DNA of 64,000 nt from Butyrivibrio sp. LB2008. GTDB taxonomy: Bacteria > Bacillota > Clostridia > Lachnospirales > Lachnospiraceae. The notes under the pieces are model-generated. The model had not been told where the DNA came from. It searched no databases and worked only from the letters and a program-made list of their open reading frames with translations. The stretch lies in assembly GCF_000621565.1 (NCBI RefSeq), contig NZ_KK211305.1:404258-468257 (forward strand), given 5' to 3'. This document shows positions 43,027-52,238 of this stretch, piece after piece. The position numbers and the translations under genes are program-made. The number at the start of each line of letters is the position of its first letter. Positions within the stretch are counted from its first letter, which is position 1.

Positions 43027-43941
43027 TCAGATTTCAATCTCACCTTCAAATACAGTTGTCGCAGGACCTTCCATGATCACGGGCGATTCGGGCTTTTTAT
43101 CCCAGGAGCACTTGATGTCGCCGCCGAGAACGTGTACGGTAACTTCCGTGTCTGTAAAACCGTTAAGAATGCATGCAACAGTGGTAGCGCAGCATCCTGT
43201 TCCACAGGCAAGTGTCTCGCCTGTTCCGCGTTCCCAGACTCTCATGTGTACGTTGTTCTTGTCATCTATCTTTACGAACTCAGTGTTTGTGCGGTTAGGG
43301 AACACTGAGTGATTTTCAAATAAAGGACCTACGGCTTCAATATCGAAGTTTGCAAGGTCTTCGTTTTCCGGAAGGAATACAACGCAGTGGGGGTTACCCA
43401 TTGATACGCATGTCATGTGCCAGGTCTTTCCCGCAACTTCGATGGGAACATCTACAGTGAGCCTTCCGTATTCCTTGGAAAGAGTTTCATATTTTTTATT
43501 ATCTTTTGAAAGAAGTTCATCGGATACTGAAACGGGAACGCTTGCAGAATCAAGGATGGGAGCACCCATATCAACTTTAACGGTCTCTACAAGTCCGTCT
43601 GATCCGATCGTGAGGTCTATGTATTTCTTTTTACCCGCACTTACGATTGTAAGGGTGGTCTTATCTGTGAGTTTCTTGTCATAGACATATTTTGCAACGC
43701 ATCTGATGCCGTTTCCACACATCTCGGAGCGGGAGCCGTCAGCATTGTACATTTCCATTTCAAAATCAATATCATCGTCCGCAACTGGATTTATGAAGAT
43801 AATACCGTCAGAGCCGATTCCGAAGTGGCGGTCTGAAACCATTTGTGCCAGCTTAGATTTTTTCTCGGAAGGAACGTTTTCTTTTCCTCCGTCTACATAT
43901 ACATAATCGTTGCCGCAGCCGTGCATCTTGGTAAATTTCAT
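43027..43941 (-). CDS. dapF: Diaminopimelate epimerase
   Basis: This 304-residue PLP-independent epimerase converts LL- to meso-diaminopimelate. The catalytic cysteine pair is present: C75 in EMCGNGIRC and C246 in LACGTGCCA. N-terminal FTKMHGCGNDYVYVD is the family start. Length is slightly above the usual 275, with extra residues near 105-130. It is divergent from dapL, the gene for the preceding step, across a 261-bp spacer holding both leaders. Confidence 0.97.
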   Translation of the reverse strand: MKFTKMHGCGNDYVYVDGGKENVPSEKKSKLAQMVSDRHFGIGSDGIIFINPVADDDIDFEMEMYNADGSRSEMCGNGIRCVAKYVYDKKLTDKTTLTIVSAGKKKYIDLTIGSDGLVETVKVDMGAPILDSASVPVSVSDELLSKDNKKYETLSKEYGRLTVDVPIEVAGKTWHMTCVSMGNPHCVVFLPENEDLANFDIEAVGPLFENHSVFPNRTNTEFVKIDDKNNVHMRVWERGTGETLACGTGCCATTVACILNGFTDTEVTVHVLGGDIKCSWDKKPESPVIMEGPATTVFEGEIEI

Positions 43942-44202
43942 ATTGGGTACCTCGCATTCTGTGATCTTGTGTTGTTATGTTGAAGATAAGGAAATACTGT
44001 TGTAATCAGCAGTTTCCTAAATAAATACTTTGCTATATTTGCATTATAAAATAAATAAGTTTGTAATTGGTGCTGTCACATTTGTGATTCATGGCATCTG
44101 AATTGCTTCACCATTATAATATAATGCGAAAAGAAAATGTATACAATTATACAAAAAAGTAGTAAACTTTTTCTATATTCGCATGAAAGTGAGGACGAAT
44201 CG

Positions 44203-45429
44203 ATGTTTAAACCTAACAGTGACTATTTGAAACTTCCCGGAAGCTACCTTTTCAGCACTATCGCAAAGAAGGTTAATGCTTATCAGCAGGCTAATCCGGA
44301 TAATAAAATAATTAGACTCGGAATCGGAGATGTTACACAGCCTCTTTGCCCCGCAGTAATCGAGGCGCTTCACAAGGCTGTTGACGAGCAGGCCGTAGCT
44401 GAGACATTCAGAGGCTATGCTCCCGATCTTGGCTATGATTTCCTTCGCCACGCAATGGCTGAGAACGATTTCAGAAGCAGAGGATGCGACATTGCCGACG
44501 ATGAGATCTTCATTTCTGACGGTGCCAAGAGCGATTCCGGAAATATTCAGGAAATCTTTTCACAGGATGCCAAGATTGCTGTTTGCGATCCCGTATATCC
44601 CGTATATGTTGATTCCAACGTAATGGCAGGAAGAACAGGCGATTACGACGAGAGTACGGGAATCTGGAGCAATGTTATCTACATGCCTTGTACGGCTGAG
44701 AACGGCTTTGCGCCTGAGCTTCCCAAGGAGACACCCAATCTTATCTATCTGTGCTTCCCCAACAATCCTACAGGTAGCGCTATTACCAAGGATCAGCTTC
44801 AGGTTTGGGTTGACTATGCAAATAAAGTCGGCGCCGTTATCATCTTTGATGCAGCTTATGAAGCATATATTTCAGAGGACAACGTTCCTCATTCAATCTA
44901 TGAGTGCGAGGGTGCAAGAACTTGCGCTATAGAGCTCAGATCATTCTCCAAGAATGCAGGATTTACAGGACTTCGTCTTGGAGCAACAATTATTCCTCAT
45001 GATCTTACAGTTGATTTTGAGGGCAAAAAAGTTCAGATGCACAGCCTCTGGGCAAGAAGACACGGAACAAAGTACAACGGAGCTCCTTACATCGTTCAGA
45101 GAGCGGGAGAGGCTTGCTACACAGATGCAGGTAAGGCTCAGATAAAAGATATGGTTGCCCGCTACATGAAGAATGCGAACTATATTCTTAACGGCCTTAA
45201 AGACGCAGGATATGACGTTTCAGGTGGTGTTAATTCACCTTACGTATGGCTTCGCACACCCGACAATATGACAAGCTGGGAGTTCTTCGATCACCTTCTC
45301 GAGAAGGCAAATGTAGTAGGAACACCCGGATCGGGATTTGGACCGAGCGGAGAGCACTACTTCAGACTTACAGCTTTCGGAAGCTACGAGAACAGTGTAG
45401 AAGCGCTTGAGAGAATTAAGAAGCTCTGA
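44203..45429 (+). CDS. dapL: LL-diaminopimelate aminotransferase
   Basis: This 408-residue PLP aminotransferase makes LL-diaminopimelate from tetrahydrodipicolinate, bypassing the succinyl and acetyl routes. RLGIGDVTQPLCP (38-50), FPNNPTG (185-191), DAAYEAY (216-222) and K250 in RSFSKNAGFTG are diagnostic. ATG 44203 is chosen over an in-frame 44137 because GTGAGGA lies just upstream. The acceptor region before it has TATAAT at about 44116. Pairs with dapF to supply lysine and cell wall. Confidence 0.97.
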   Translation: MFKPNSDYLKLPGSYLFSTIAKKVNAYQQANPDNKIIRLGIGDVTQPLCPAVIEALHKAVDEQAVAETFRGYAPDLGYDFLRHAMAENDFRSRGCDIADDEIFISDGAKSDSGNIQEIFSQDAKIAVCDPVYPVYVDSNVMAGRTGDYDESTGIWSNVIYMPCTAENGFAPELPKETPNLIYLCFPNNPTGSAITKDQLQVWVDYANKVGAVIIFDAAYEAYISEDNVPHSIYECEGARTCAIELRSFSKNAGFTGLRLGATIIPHDLTVDFEGKKVQMHSLWARRHGTKYNGAPYIVQRAGEACYTDAGKAQIKDMVARYMKNANYILNGLKDAGYDVSGGVNSPYVWLRTPDNMTSWEFFDHLLEKANVVGTPGSGFGPSGEHYFRLTAFGSYENSVEALERIKKL

Positions 45430-45478
45430 TCTTATCAGGAAAAAGAACTGTGCAAACAGAAAGGCATTATTTTTGGAA

Positions 45479-46237
45479 ATGCTCACTAAGTATTTGATAA
45501 TATGCCCGCTTATCTTCATTGCGGGCTTTATAGATGCGGTAGCGGGAGGCGGCGGACTTGTGTCGCTTCCCGCTTATATGATTACGGGAATTCCCGTACA
45601 TAACTGTATAGCTACAAACAAGATGAGTTCATTCATGGGAACTTCGGTAACTACGGCAAAATATGCACGAAAAGGTTTTATTCCATGGAAGATAGGAATG
45701 GTGTGCATTCCTTGTGCACTTGCCGGATCATCGCTTGGAGCAAAGGCTTCACTTCTTGTTCCCGACAATATTCTTAAGACAATCCTTATGATAATTATCC
45801 CTCTCACGGGAATCTATGTCATTACACGCAAAGGAAACCTGGAAACAAATATAACTCGTTCCGATAAAGCAGCTTTGTTTATAAGCGCTCTTGTCGCTCT
45901 TTTCATCGGTGCATACGATGGCTTTTACGGCCCGGGAACCGGTGTGTTTTTGATACTTCTTTTGACCTGTTTTGCGGGAATGAAGCTTACAACAGCCAAC
46001 GGTCTTGCCAAAGTAATAAACTTATCGACCAATATTGCAGCGCTAGTAGTATTTTTGATAAACGGTCAGGTACTTTTTCCTCTCGGCGTAGTTGCGGGCC
46101 TTTTTAATATTGCGGGCAACTATATCGGAGCTACGTGCTTTGTGCAGAACAGTTCCAAGATTGTAAAGCCCGTCATGGTCTCGGTGCTTTTAATTTTCTT
46201 TTTAAAACTGATACTTGAGTTTTGCGGGAGAGTATGA
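45479..46237 (+). CDS. TauE/SafE (TSUP) family membrane permease
   Basis: This 252-residue permease has seven or eight membrane segments and the two TSUP repeats: GFIDAVAGGGGLVSLP (about 15-31) and GAYDGFYGPGTGVFLI (about 147-162). Members move sulfite, sulfonates or other organic anions; substrate here is unknown. ATG 45479 is assigned by domain start. Its ribosome site is weak (TTGGA), and an upstream in-frame ATG at 45407 lies inside dapL. Confidence 0.88.
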   Translation: MLTKYLIICPLIFIAGFIDAVAGGGGLVSLPAYMITGIPVHNCIATNKMSSFMGTSVTTAKYARKGFIPWKIGMVCIPCALAGSSLGAKASLLVPDNILKTILMIIIPLTGIYVITRKGNLETNITRSDKAALFISALVALFIGAYDGFYGPGTGVFLILLLTCFAGMKLTTANGLAKVINLSTNIAALVVFLINGQVLFPLGVVAGLFNIAGNYIGATCFVQNSSKIVKPVMVSVLLIFFLKLILEFCGRV

Positions 46238-46269
46238 CCGGTTGAAAGTATGGCAGCAATATCGAAGTA

Positions 46270-46314
46270 TTCACAAACGCTTCAGTTCTATAAAAGAACT
46301 GAAGCGTTTGTGAA
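46270..46314. terminator. 45-bp hairpin with perfect 20-bp stem
   Basis: Left arm 46270-46289 (starts TTCACAAACGC) is the exact reverse complement of 46295-46314, loop ATAAA. It lies between the TSUP permease and the convergent membrane protein gene, so it may stop transcription; an A-run, not a T-run, follows on plus. Small open frames across it are artefacts. Confidence 0.6.
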
Positions 46315-46430
46315 AAAGTCAGCGCAGATTCCATCTTTGTTCTGTATGGATGAGGAGAGAGCCGAACTTGAAAAGGCAGGTGCAACATTTATTGCAACCT
46401 GCCCAAAAAAGATATTTTGGATTATATCAA

Positions 46431-47417
46431 TCACCAATCGGAACTCTGATTTGTATTGCCGGAATCATAGCTATCGTAGCCACTATAATCACTGTGTATC
46501 GATATAAACAGTCCCAACAGTACTGATAATCTTAAGCATACTGGACTGAAATTGAATTTTATATTGTAGCTATAAAATAAAGAATCGCAAAAATAACATA
46601 AAATTATTACAAACAATGCCATTACTAGGAATCTTGCTGTTATGCTTACCTTGCTATTGCTGTTATCCAGTATTCTGTCAAGATAAGGAACAATGAATCC
46701 GAACGATTCCAGCAATAAATATATTGCTGTAATGAAGGCGTTACTTTCGTCACCGGATAAAAAACATATAATCTTTACAAACAATAATGTTAATATAAAA
46801 CTTACTGCTTTGCATACTATGCTGTAGTAGCTATCCGATCTTCTGTTAAGATAATGAAAGCTCTCTGCCCACAATACTGTTAATATAAATATTTCTAAAC
46901 TGTGGTTGTAGTAGTAGGTACTTATTTCGTCACCAAATGCAAGCGCCATAATCCATCCAAACAATGCTGCTGCTACAAATGTAGATAGTCCACTTCCCGC
47001 GCTATCGTCTTCATCCGTTTTTCTGTCAAGTTGAGGAACACTTTTGGATTTATATTCTTCCTCATCCGGCTCACCAAAACTTAATCTATCGGTGTGTTTT
47101 TTTCTATCGCGTACTGCCATATCAGCTACAGATTGGAGTTTCTGATAGCTTATTTCTTTTTCCACTTTGTCATATAACTCAGAGACAGCAAATGCTTCAT
47201 CTGTTCCTCTGTAGCGGACAAGCCTATTTCCTGCTTCCATGTTCTTATAGACAACAAATTCCCCTGTTGCTTCATCTTTATATATACCAATCGCTTTTGG
47301 CTCTTTATAATTGGATCCGATAAAAAATCTGTTCTTGTCAGAAGTGATTCCATTACGTGCACAATAGTCTTTAAGCTCGTCTATTGTTTTTGGTGTTCCA
47401 CCACTTTTGTAATCCAT
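46431..47417 (-). CDS. Membrane protein of unknown function
   Basis: I do not recognise a named family. The 328-residue protein has a soluble N-terminal domain (about 1-90: DELKDYCARNGIT, YKDEATGEFVVYKNMEAGNRLVRYRGTDEAFAV, FYDKVEKEI-like helix), a charged linker (90-140) and six or seven hydrophobic segments (about 145-305), ending in a polar SDYSGYDSYDSGN tail. Codon use looks more AT-rich than its neighbours, which hints at acquisition. The ribosome site is weak (GAAAGAG). Confidence 0.65.
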   Translation of the reverse strand: MDYKSGGTPKTIDELKDYCARNGITSDKNRFFIGSNYKEPKAIGIYKDEATGEFVVYKNMEAGNRLVRYRGTDEAFAVSELYDKVEKEISYQKLQSVADMAVRDRKKHTDRLSFGEPDEEEYKSKSVPQLDRKTDEDDSAGSGLSTFVAAALFGWIMALAFGDEISTYYYNHSLEIFILTVLWAESFHYLNRRSDSYYSIVCKAVSFILTLLFVKIICFLSGDESNAFITAIYLLLESFGFIVPYLDRILDNSNSKVSITARFLVMALFVIILCYFCDSLFYSYNIKFNFSPVCLRLSVLLGLFISIHSDYSGYDSYDSGNTNQSSDW

Positions 47418-47642
47418 ATAATATAACTCTTTCCTAATTCAAAATATTTGTGAATTTTTTGTAAACTACAACGAAGTATATCATGATTTTTTTTGTATGT
47501 AAAAACTCTGACAAAATGCATGCATCTAATATATTTTCAGAAAGTCATTTTATGCTATTGCGACAGCGCAATACGTGGATTATTACACAAGTAATTTATC
47601 TAATTGTCATCTTGCCATCACACTAGACAGTGTAGTTGTTTT

Positions 47643-47671
47643 TTGACACCCAAAAGATAATAGGATAGAAT
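47643..47671 (+). promoter_or_regulatory. Promoter of the SEC-C protein gene
   Basis: TTGACA (47643-47648), 17-bp spacer, TAGAAT (47666-47671), about 77 bp before the start. The rest of the 331-bp gap (47418-47748) has a small hairpin ATTGCG-ACAG-CGCAAT near 47560 and nothing else I can name. Confidence 0.65.
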
Positions 47672-47748
47672 AAGTTTTGCGTATATAAAGACAGGGTGAA
47701 TTATGCCCTAAACACGAATTATATTATTAGAAAATAGGAGTAACGGAT

Positions 47749-48255
47749 ATGGCATTATTAAAAAAATGGCATGATATGGCTTATTCAGAGACTACAGATA
47801 AGGGTACTCTCCAGAAATTGTGGACAGAGTATTTTCAGAAAGAGCGCGACATCTATGCGCAGCTTTTAAAGAATCCCGATGAAGTTGTTAAGGGAACAGT
47901 TAAAGAGCTTGCAGAGAAATACAAAGTAGACATCATGACTATGGTTGGTTTCCTCGACGGAATCAACGACAGTCTTAAGGAGCAGAATCCTATCGAAGAG
48001 ATGGAAGAGGATACTGAGGTTAACCTTGGCTTCGAAAAAGAACTCCTTTACAAAAACATGGTAAACGCCGGAGCAGACTGGCTCTACAACCTTCCTGAAT
48101 GGGAAGAGATCTTTGACGAGGACAAGAGAAAAGCCCTCTACAAAGAAGAGAAAGCTTCTCACACAATCAGAAAAGAAGAGAAGATCTACCCCAACGATCC
48201 CTGCCCGTGCGGAAGCGGCAAGAAGTACAAGAAGTGCTGCGGAAAGAACGCATAA
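47749..48255 (+). CDS. SEC-C motif protein
   Basis: This 168-residue protein is mostly helical and ends in the SEC-C zinc-binding motif ([17 protein letters not shown], about 150-167), the same module as at the end of SecA. N-terminal 145 residues have no motif I know. Such proteins may act in translation-linked quality control or protein targeting. ATG 47749 has AGGAG upstream. It precedes thrS by 136 bp. Confidence 0.82.
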   Translation: MALLKKWHDMAYSETTDKGTLQKLWTEYFQKERDIYAQLLKNPDEVVKGTVKELAEKYKVDIMTMVGFLDGINDSLKEQNPIEEMEEDTEVNLGFEKELLYKNMVNAGADWLYNLPEWEEIFDEDKRKALYKEEKASHTIRKEEKIYPNDPCPCGSGKKYKKCCGKNA

Positions 48256-48391
48256 TAAGTAATCACCGGACTCGGTATTTTCGAGTCGTGGTGTACTACT
48301 TAGTTCCGGCGAGCGCTGTGCGCGAGAGCGGAACCTCATAAATTAAAAAAAAGCATGGCTGTACCCGGTAGGTATAGCAGAAGGAGCTGAA

Positions 48392-50275
48392 ATGACAAAA
48401 GAAGAATATTTAGAAGTTTACCGCCATTCATTGGCGCACATTCTCGCTAAGGCTGTTATCGAGCTTTACGGAAAAGAAGTACAGTACGCTATAGGACCTC
48501 AGATCGACGACGGTTGCTATTACGATTTCGTACTTCCCAAGCCTGTAACACAGGATGATTTCAAGACCATCGAGGATAAGATGCGTGAGATCATCAAGAG
48601 GAGAGAAGATTTTACACGCAAGGAAGTTTCAAGAGCAGAAGCACTTGAAATGTTCAAGGATCAGAAGTTCAAGACAGAGCTTATCCAGGATCTTCCTGAA
48701 GATGAGATCCTGACGGTTTACTATACCGGCGATGATTATGTAGATCTTTGCCGCGGACCTCACGTAGGCAACTCTCAGGAACTTATGAATGCAGCTTATC
48801 AGATTAAGGCTGTTTCAGGCGCATATTGGAGAGGCGATGAAAAGAGAGATCAGCTCTCAAGAATCTATCTCTATGCATTCCCGAGCAAGGATGAACTCAA
48901 AAAGCACATCAAGATGATCCAGGAAGCAATGGAGCGCGATCACAAGAAAATCGGTGCCCAGCTCGATCTCTTTATGTTTGATGAGACCGCACCCGGTATG
49001 CCTTACTGGCTTCCCAGAGGCTGGAAGATGTATCAGGCACTTCTTAAATATTCAAGAGAAGTACAGGAGAGACACGGTTACACAGAAATCGCAGCTCCCC
49101 TTGTTAATAACAAAAAGCTTTGGCTTATCAGCGGACACTGGGCTCATTACGTAAATAACATGTTCATGGTTCCCGGTGTTTCAGGATGGCTCAAGGCTGA
49201 TGCCGAGATTCCCGGAGTCCTTGAGAATCTCAATGAACCCGCAGAAGAGCCTAAGAACATTAAGATTTTGGCTAAATCCGTTATCTATAATCGTGAGCAG
49301 GACGACACAATGGCTGCAAAGCCTATGAACTGCCCCAATGCGATGATGACATATAAGAGAACAAATCATTCTTATAAAGAGCTTCCTATCCGTTACAGTG
49401 AATATGATGTTCTTCATCGTAAAGAAAAGTCAGGTCAGATGAACGGTCTTTTCCGTGTTCAGGAGTTCCGTCAGGATGATGACCATACATTCGTAATGGA
49501 ATCTCAGATAAAAGAAGAGATTGCAGATATCATCGCAATTGCAGATGAGATATATTCAACATTCGGTGTTACATACAGAGCCGAGTTCTCAACAAGACCT
49601 GAGGACTTCATGGGTGACATCGAAGTTTGGAACAGAGCAGAAGCAGCTCTTAAGGAAATCCTTGACGAGAAGTACGGCGAGGGTGGATATGAGATCAACG
49701 AAGGAGACGGTGCGTTCTACGGACCTAAGATCGACCTTCAGATCAAGGATGCACTCGGAAGAGAATGGCAGTGCGGTACTGTACAGCTTGACTTCCAGCT
49801 TCCTCATAACTTTGGTCTTACATACCAGGCTCAGGACGGAACAATGCAGATGCCTGTAGTTATTCACAGAGCTATCTACGGTTCACTTGAGAGATTCATC
49901 GGTATCATTATCGAGAACTTTAAGGGAGTATTCCCGTTCTGGCTCAGCCCTTACCAGGTTGGTATCGTGCCTATCCGTGTGGAGCACAATGAATATGCCA
50001 AGAAGGTTGAAGAGGCTCTTGTGAAAGCCGGAATTCGTGTTGAAGCTGATTACTCAGACAACAACATGAAAGAGAAGATCAAGAAGTTCAAGAATTATAA
50101 GGATCCGTACATCATCGTTGTCGGTGACAAGGAAGCACAGGAGAACACTGTATCAATCAATGTTCGTGGTTCCAACAAGCAGATCCAGAACGTTCCTCTC
50201 GATGCGCTTGTTGAGATGTGCAAGAAGATGAACGACGAGCATTCTCTTGAGCTTATCGACAGCTACGAGGCTTGA
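48392..50275 (+). CDS. thrS: Threonyl-tRNA synthetase lacking the TGS domain
   Basis: This 627-residue enzyme charges tRNA-Thr. It begins directly with the editing domain (H12, H16 in HSLAH; C120 and H124 in CRGPH), so the usual N-terminal TGS domain of about 60 residues is absent. The catalytic core has the zinc ligands C314 (KPMNCP), H365 (QDDDHTF) and H492 (VVIHRA). Between NMF (256-258) and KPMNCP lie about 51 residues where most bacterial enzymes have about 20, a real insertion. The anticodon domain is complete. The 136-bp leader has hairpins (GACTCG...CGAGTC near 48269; GTTCCG...CGGAAC near 48302) but no T-box motif. Confidence 0.95.
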   Translation: MTKEEYLEVYRHSLAHILAKAVIELYGKEVQYAIGPQIDDGCYYDFVLPKPVTQDDFKTIEDKMREIIKRREDFTRKEVSRAEALEMFKDQKFKTELIQDLPEDEILTVYYTGDDYVDLCRGPHVGNSQELMNAAYQIKAVSGAYWRGDEKRDQLSRIYLYAFPSKDELKKHIKMIQEAMERDHKKIGAQLDLFMFDETAPGMPYWLPRGWKMYQALLKYSREVQERHGYTEIAAPLVNNKKLWLISGHWAHYVNNMFMVPGVSGWLKADAEIPGVLENLNEPAEEPKNIKILAKSVIYNREQDDTMAAKPMNCPNAMMTYKRTNHSYKELPIRYSEYDVLHRKEKSGQMNGLFRVQEFRQDDDHTFVMESQIKEEIADIIAIADEIYSTFGVTYRAEFSTRPEDFMGDIEVWNRAEAALKEILDEKYGEGGYEINEGDGAFYGPKIDLQIKDALGREWQCGTVQLDFQLPHNFGLTYQAQDGTMQMPVVIHRAIYGSLERFIGIIIENFKGVFPFWLSPYQVGIVPIRVEHNEYAKKVEEALVKAGIRVEADYSDNNMKEKIKKFKNYKDPYIIVVGDKEAQENTVSINVRGSNKQIQNVPLDALVEMCKKMNDEHSLELIDSYEA

Positions 50276-50318
50276 TAGGATCAAGTCGTATTTGCACGAT
50301 AAAATGACATTTTTAAGG

Positions 50319-50341
50319 CCTGACCATATTATGTGGTCAGG
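50319..50341 (+). terminator. Hairpin after thrS
   Basis: CCTGACCA (50319-50326) / TGGTCAGG (50334-50341), 7-nt loop, with a T-run only upstream. Probably a weak terminator for thrS. Confidence 0.5.
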
Positions 50342-50360
50342 TCATTTAGATGAGGCGTTT

Positions 50361-50957
50361 ATGAATAAAAAGAAAAGCTTATTCAACATAATAATTTCGG
50401 TATCAATGGCAATTGTATTTTTTGTCATGGACGCTTCATGCCTTAAGATTGACGCTGAGGAGAATCTTAAGGAGGCTACGGGATGCACCTTTGTCTTAAA
50501 TCGTGATTATGTTCCGGGAGGAGAAAAAGGTTTTTATGTCAACAGACATTGGCCCATGGAATCATCTTCCGTAACTTACAATGTATATGACAACGGCGCC
50601 AATTTGACACTTACAAACAGAGAAAAAGCTCAGCTCGGAGAAGTCGACACAACCGTATACAATATGGAGAAACTTGATAAACACAAATATGAAAGTCTTT
50701 TTTCTGCTGCATACGCGGCTGAGTACGGGGGAGATGTCCATTTTAGGGTAGAAGCTTTTAAGCGCATAGAAATAGACGGCTATCCCGGATACAGGATAGA
50801 CGCCTCATATGAACCCGAAGGTTCTCAACCTATTTTTCAGACTGTATTTATAATAAGATCCAAATATCGCACTTTTACGATCACATATCAAAGAGCTTCA
50901 GACGATGAGTGTCAGGAGAGTTTTGATATAAGTGCAGATACAATACATGTTCATTAA
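50361..50957 (+). CDS. Exported protein of unknown function
   Basis: This 198-residue protein starts MNKKKSLFNIIISVSMAIVFF, a signal anchor or signal peptide, followed by a beta-rich domain (about 40-195). I recognise no family. The pattern of GYPGYRIDASYEPEG and FQTVFIIRSKYRTFTITYQ resembles small exported domains of Firmicutes such as PsbP- or DUF-type folds, which is weak evidence. Its 3' end overlaps the convergent flavodoxin gene by four bases. ATG 50361 is used with GATGAGG upstream. Confidence 0.65.
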   Translation: MNKKKSLFNIIISVSMAIVFFVMDASCLKIDAEENLKEATGCTFVLNRDYVPGGEKGFYVNRHWPMESSSVTYNVYDNGANLTLTNREKAQLGEVDTTVYNMEKLDKHKYESLFSAAYAAEYGGDVHFRVEAFKRIEIDGYPGYRIDASYEPEGSQPIFQTVFIIRSKYRTFTITYQRASDDECQESFDISADTIHVH

Positions 50958-51496
50958 ATATAAGCCGCAGTGTAATTTTCTGCTTTTATAAGCATTTCAT
51001 CTGTAAAAAGTCTTACCTGTAACAGATCCTGATTGTCAGGGTGGCTAGCGGCATCATCCAGCATGCTCAGCATAAAATCTATCTGAACATCTCCGCAATT
51101 TCCGCGCAGTGATTCATATCTGTTTCTTATCTCTACAGGCATTTTTCCCAGACAAAAGAAAGAACCCAGGAAATTGTTGTCTTCGGCAAGCCAGGCTCTG
51201 GCATTCTGTTCAAGCATCTTATGATATTCATAGCTGTCACCCAGTCCGCACGTTCCGAAGAAAGCCACATTTTTGCCATGCAGAGAGGAGATAAGGTCAA
51301 TTATCTCCAAACTACATGAACCTCTGTTGATCCAGAAGCCGATAAAATAAAGCTCTGCATCCAGAGTCCCGTTCCATGATCGAATATCCACAAGTTCTTT
51401 TTCATCCTTGGGACAATTGATGGCATTATGAATTTCTTTTGCCAGCATAAGGGTGTTACCGGTTTCACTGGCATATGCGACCAGATATCTTTTCAT
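50954..51496 (-). CDS. Flavodoxin family protein
   Basis: This 180-residue protein starts RYLVAYASETGNTLMLAKEI, the phosphate-binding loop of flavodoxins (SxTGNT), and has FGTCGLGDSYEYH (about 83-95) in the second FMN loop region. The C-terminal 40 residues extend beyond a classic flavodoxin. It probably carries FMN and donates electrons in an unknown pathway. The adjacent zinc-ribbon membrane gene starts upstream with one base between them, so the two are cotranscribed. Confidence 0.85.
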   Translation of the reverse strand: MKRYLVAYASETGNTLMLAKEIHNAINCPKDEKELVDIRSWNGTLDAELYFIGFWINRGSCSLEIIDLISSLHGKNVAFFGTCGLGDSYEYHKMLEQNARAWLAEDNNFLGSFFCLGKMPVEIRNRYESLRGNCGDVQIDFMLSMLDDAASHPDNQDLLQVRLFTDEMLIKAENYTAAYI

Positions 51497-51497
51497 T

Positions 51498-51902
51498 TTA
51501 AGCTTTCTTTTTGAACTCCGTCATACACCTGGGGCAGCGAACCATGATTTTTCCTGCACCTCTCGGTATGCGTATTTTTTGCTTGCATTTCGGGCAGACA
51601 TATATGTGATAATTTTTGCTCTGATTAATCTTGTGCTTTGTTCTTCCGAAGAATAAACGGATCTTTTGGTTGATTCTTATGAAACTCTCATTTTCTTTGT
51701 ATCTTTTAGTGATATTTTTTGATAAAAGCCTGTAGTATGAGTAGATCAATAACGCAAAAGCAACATAGTATAAAAAACCAAGTGGTGAACATAGCGAGAC
51801 GATCAATGCTATTACTGACAATATCAAAAGAAACTTTGTGAGTTTATCCATTCCGTAGGAACCGTATCGGCCTTGGAAGAATTGCAAGAAAAAGTTTCTC
51901 AT
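51498..51902 (-). CDS. Small membrane protein with C-terminal zinc ribbon
   Basis: This 134-residue protein has two membrane segments (about 22-58) and a C-terminal zinc ribbon with two CxxC knuckles (YVCPKCKQKIRIPRG and VRCPRCMTEF). Function is unknown; the fold is common in small Firmicute membrane proteins. It is first in a two-gene unit with the flavodoxin. A hairpin GTCGGTG / CACCGAC (51936-51959) lies in its leader. Confidence 0.75.
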   Translation of the reverse strand: MRNFFLQFFQGRYGSYGMDKLTKFLLILSVIALIVSLCSPLGFLYYVAFALLIYSYYRLLSKNITKRYKENESFIRINQKIRLFFGRTKHKINQSKNYHIYVCPKCKQKIRIPRGAGKIMVRCPRCMTEFKKKA

Positions 51903-52031
51903 TTTCGGTCTCCTTATATTAAGTTATATACAAAAGTCGGTGTAAAAACCTTCACCGACATCTTAATTGTACTGGCGAATATCTATACTTACAATGAACT
52001 CTAGGGGAAATTATTATAAAAAAACAGTAAA

Positions 52032-52160
52032 AACCGCGGCTTTAGAACGTTACAACCTTAAAAAAGCCTGTTATTTAGCGGTTCTGAAGCCTGTTGATTA
52101 TTATCAGATTAAACAATATAATAATATAGGTTGCTCAGATGTTATTTGTGAGAGCAACCT
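52032..52160 (+). other. Structured intergenic region upstream of trkA
   Basis: The 336-bp gap (51903-52238) holds nested complementary segments: AACCGC (52032-52037) with GCGGTT (52078-52083), enclosing GGCTTT (52038-52043) with AAAGCC (52063-52068); then AGGTTGCTC (52128-52136) with GAGCAACCT (52152-52160) followed by TTTT, a terminator-like hairpin about 80 bp before trkA. The order is that of an attenuator or a small RNA. It does not match the c-di-AMP (ydaO) riboswitch. Confidence 0.5.
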
Positions 52161-52238
52161 TTTAGTATTTATATCACAGAAATAATTCGCTCGTGCGAAA
52201 AAAGTCGCGGGCGTCTCTCTGTTATTTGGAGGAATGTT

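Noticed and set aside
46250..46507. 85-codon plus-strand open frame and its 71-codon minus partner
   Set aside because: Both share a peptide because they cross the same 20-bp palindrome; no convincing ribosome site.
48256..48391. T-box riboswitch upstream of thrS
   Set aside because: The gap is only 136 bp and lacks the conserved T-box sequence and antiterminator; only simple hairpins are seen.
51967..52185. 72-codon open frame upstream of trkA
   Set aside because: No ribosome site or recognisable domain, and it coincides with the structured region.
51903..52238. ydaO-type c-di-AMP riboswitch upstream of trkA
   Set aside because: Conserved ydaO core sequences are not present on the plus strand.
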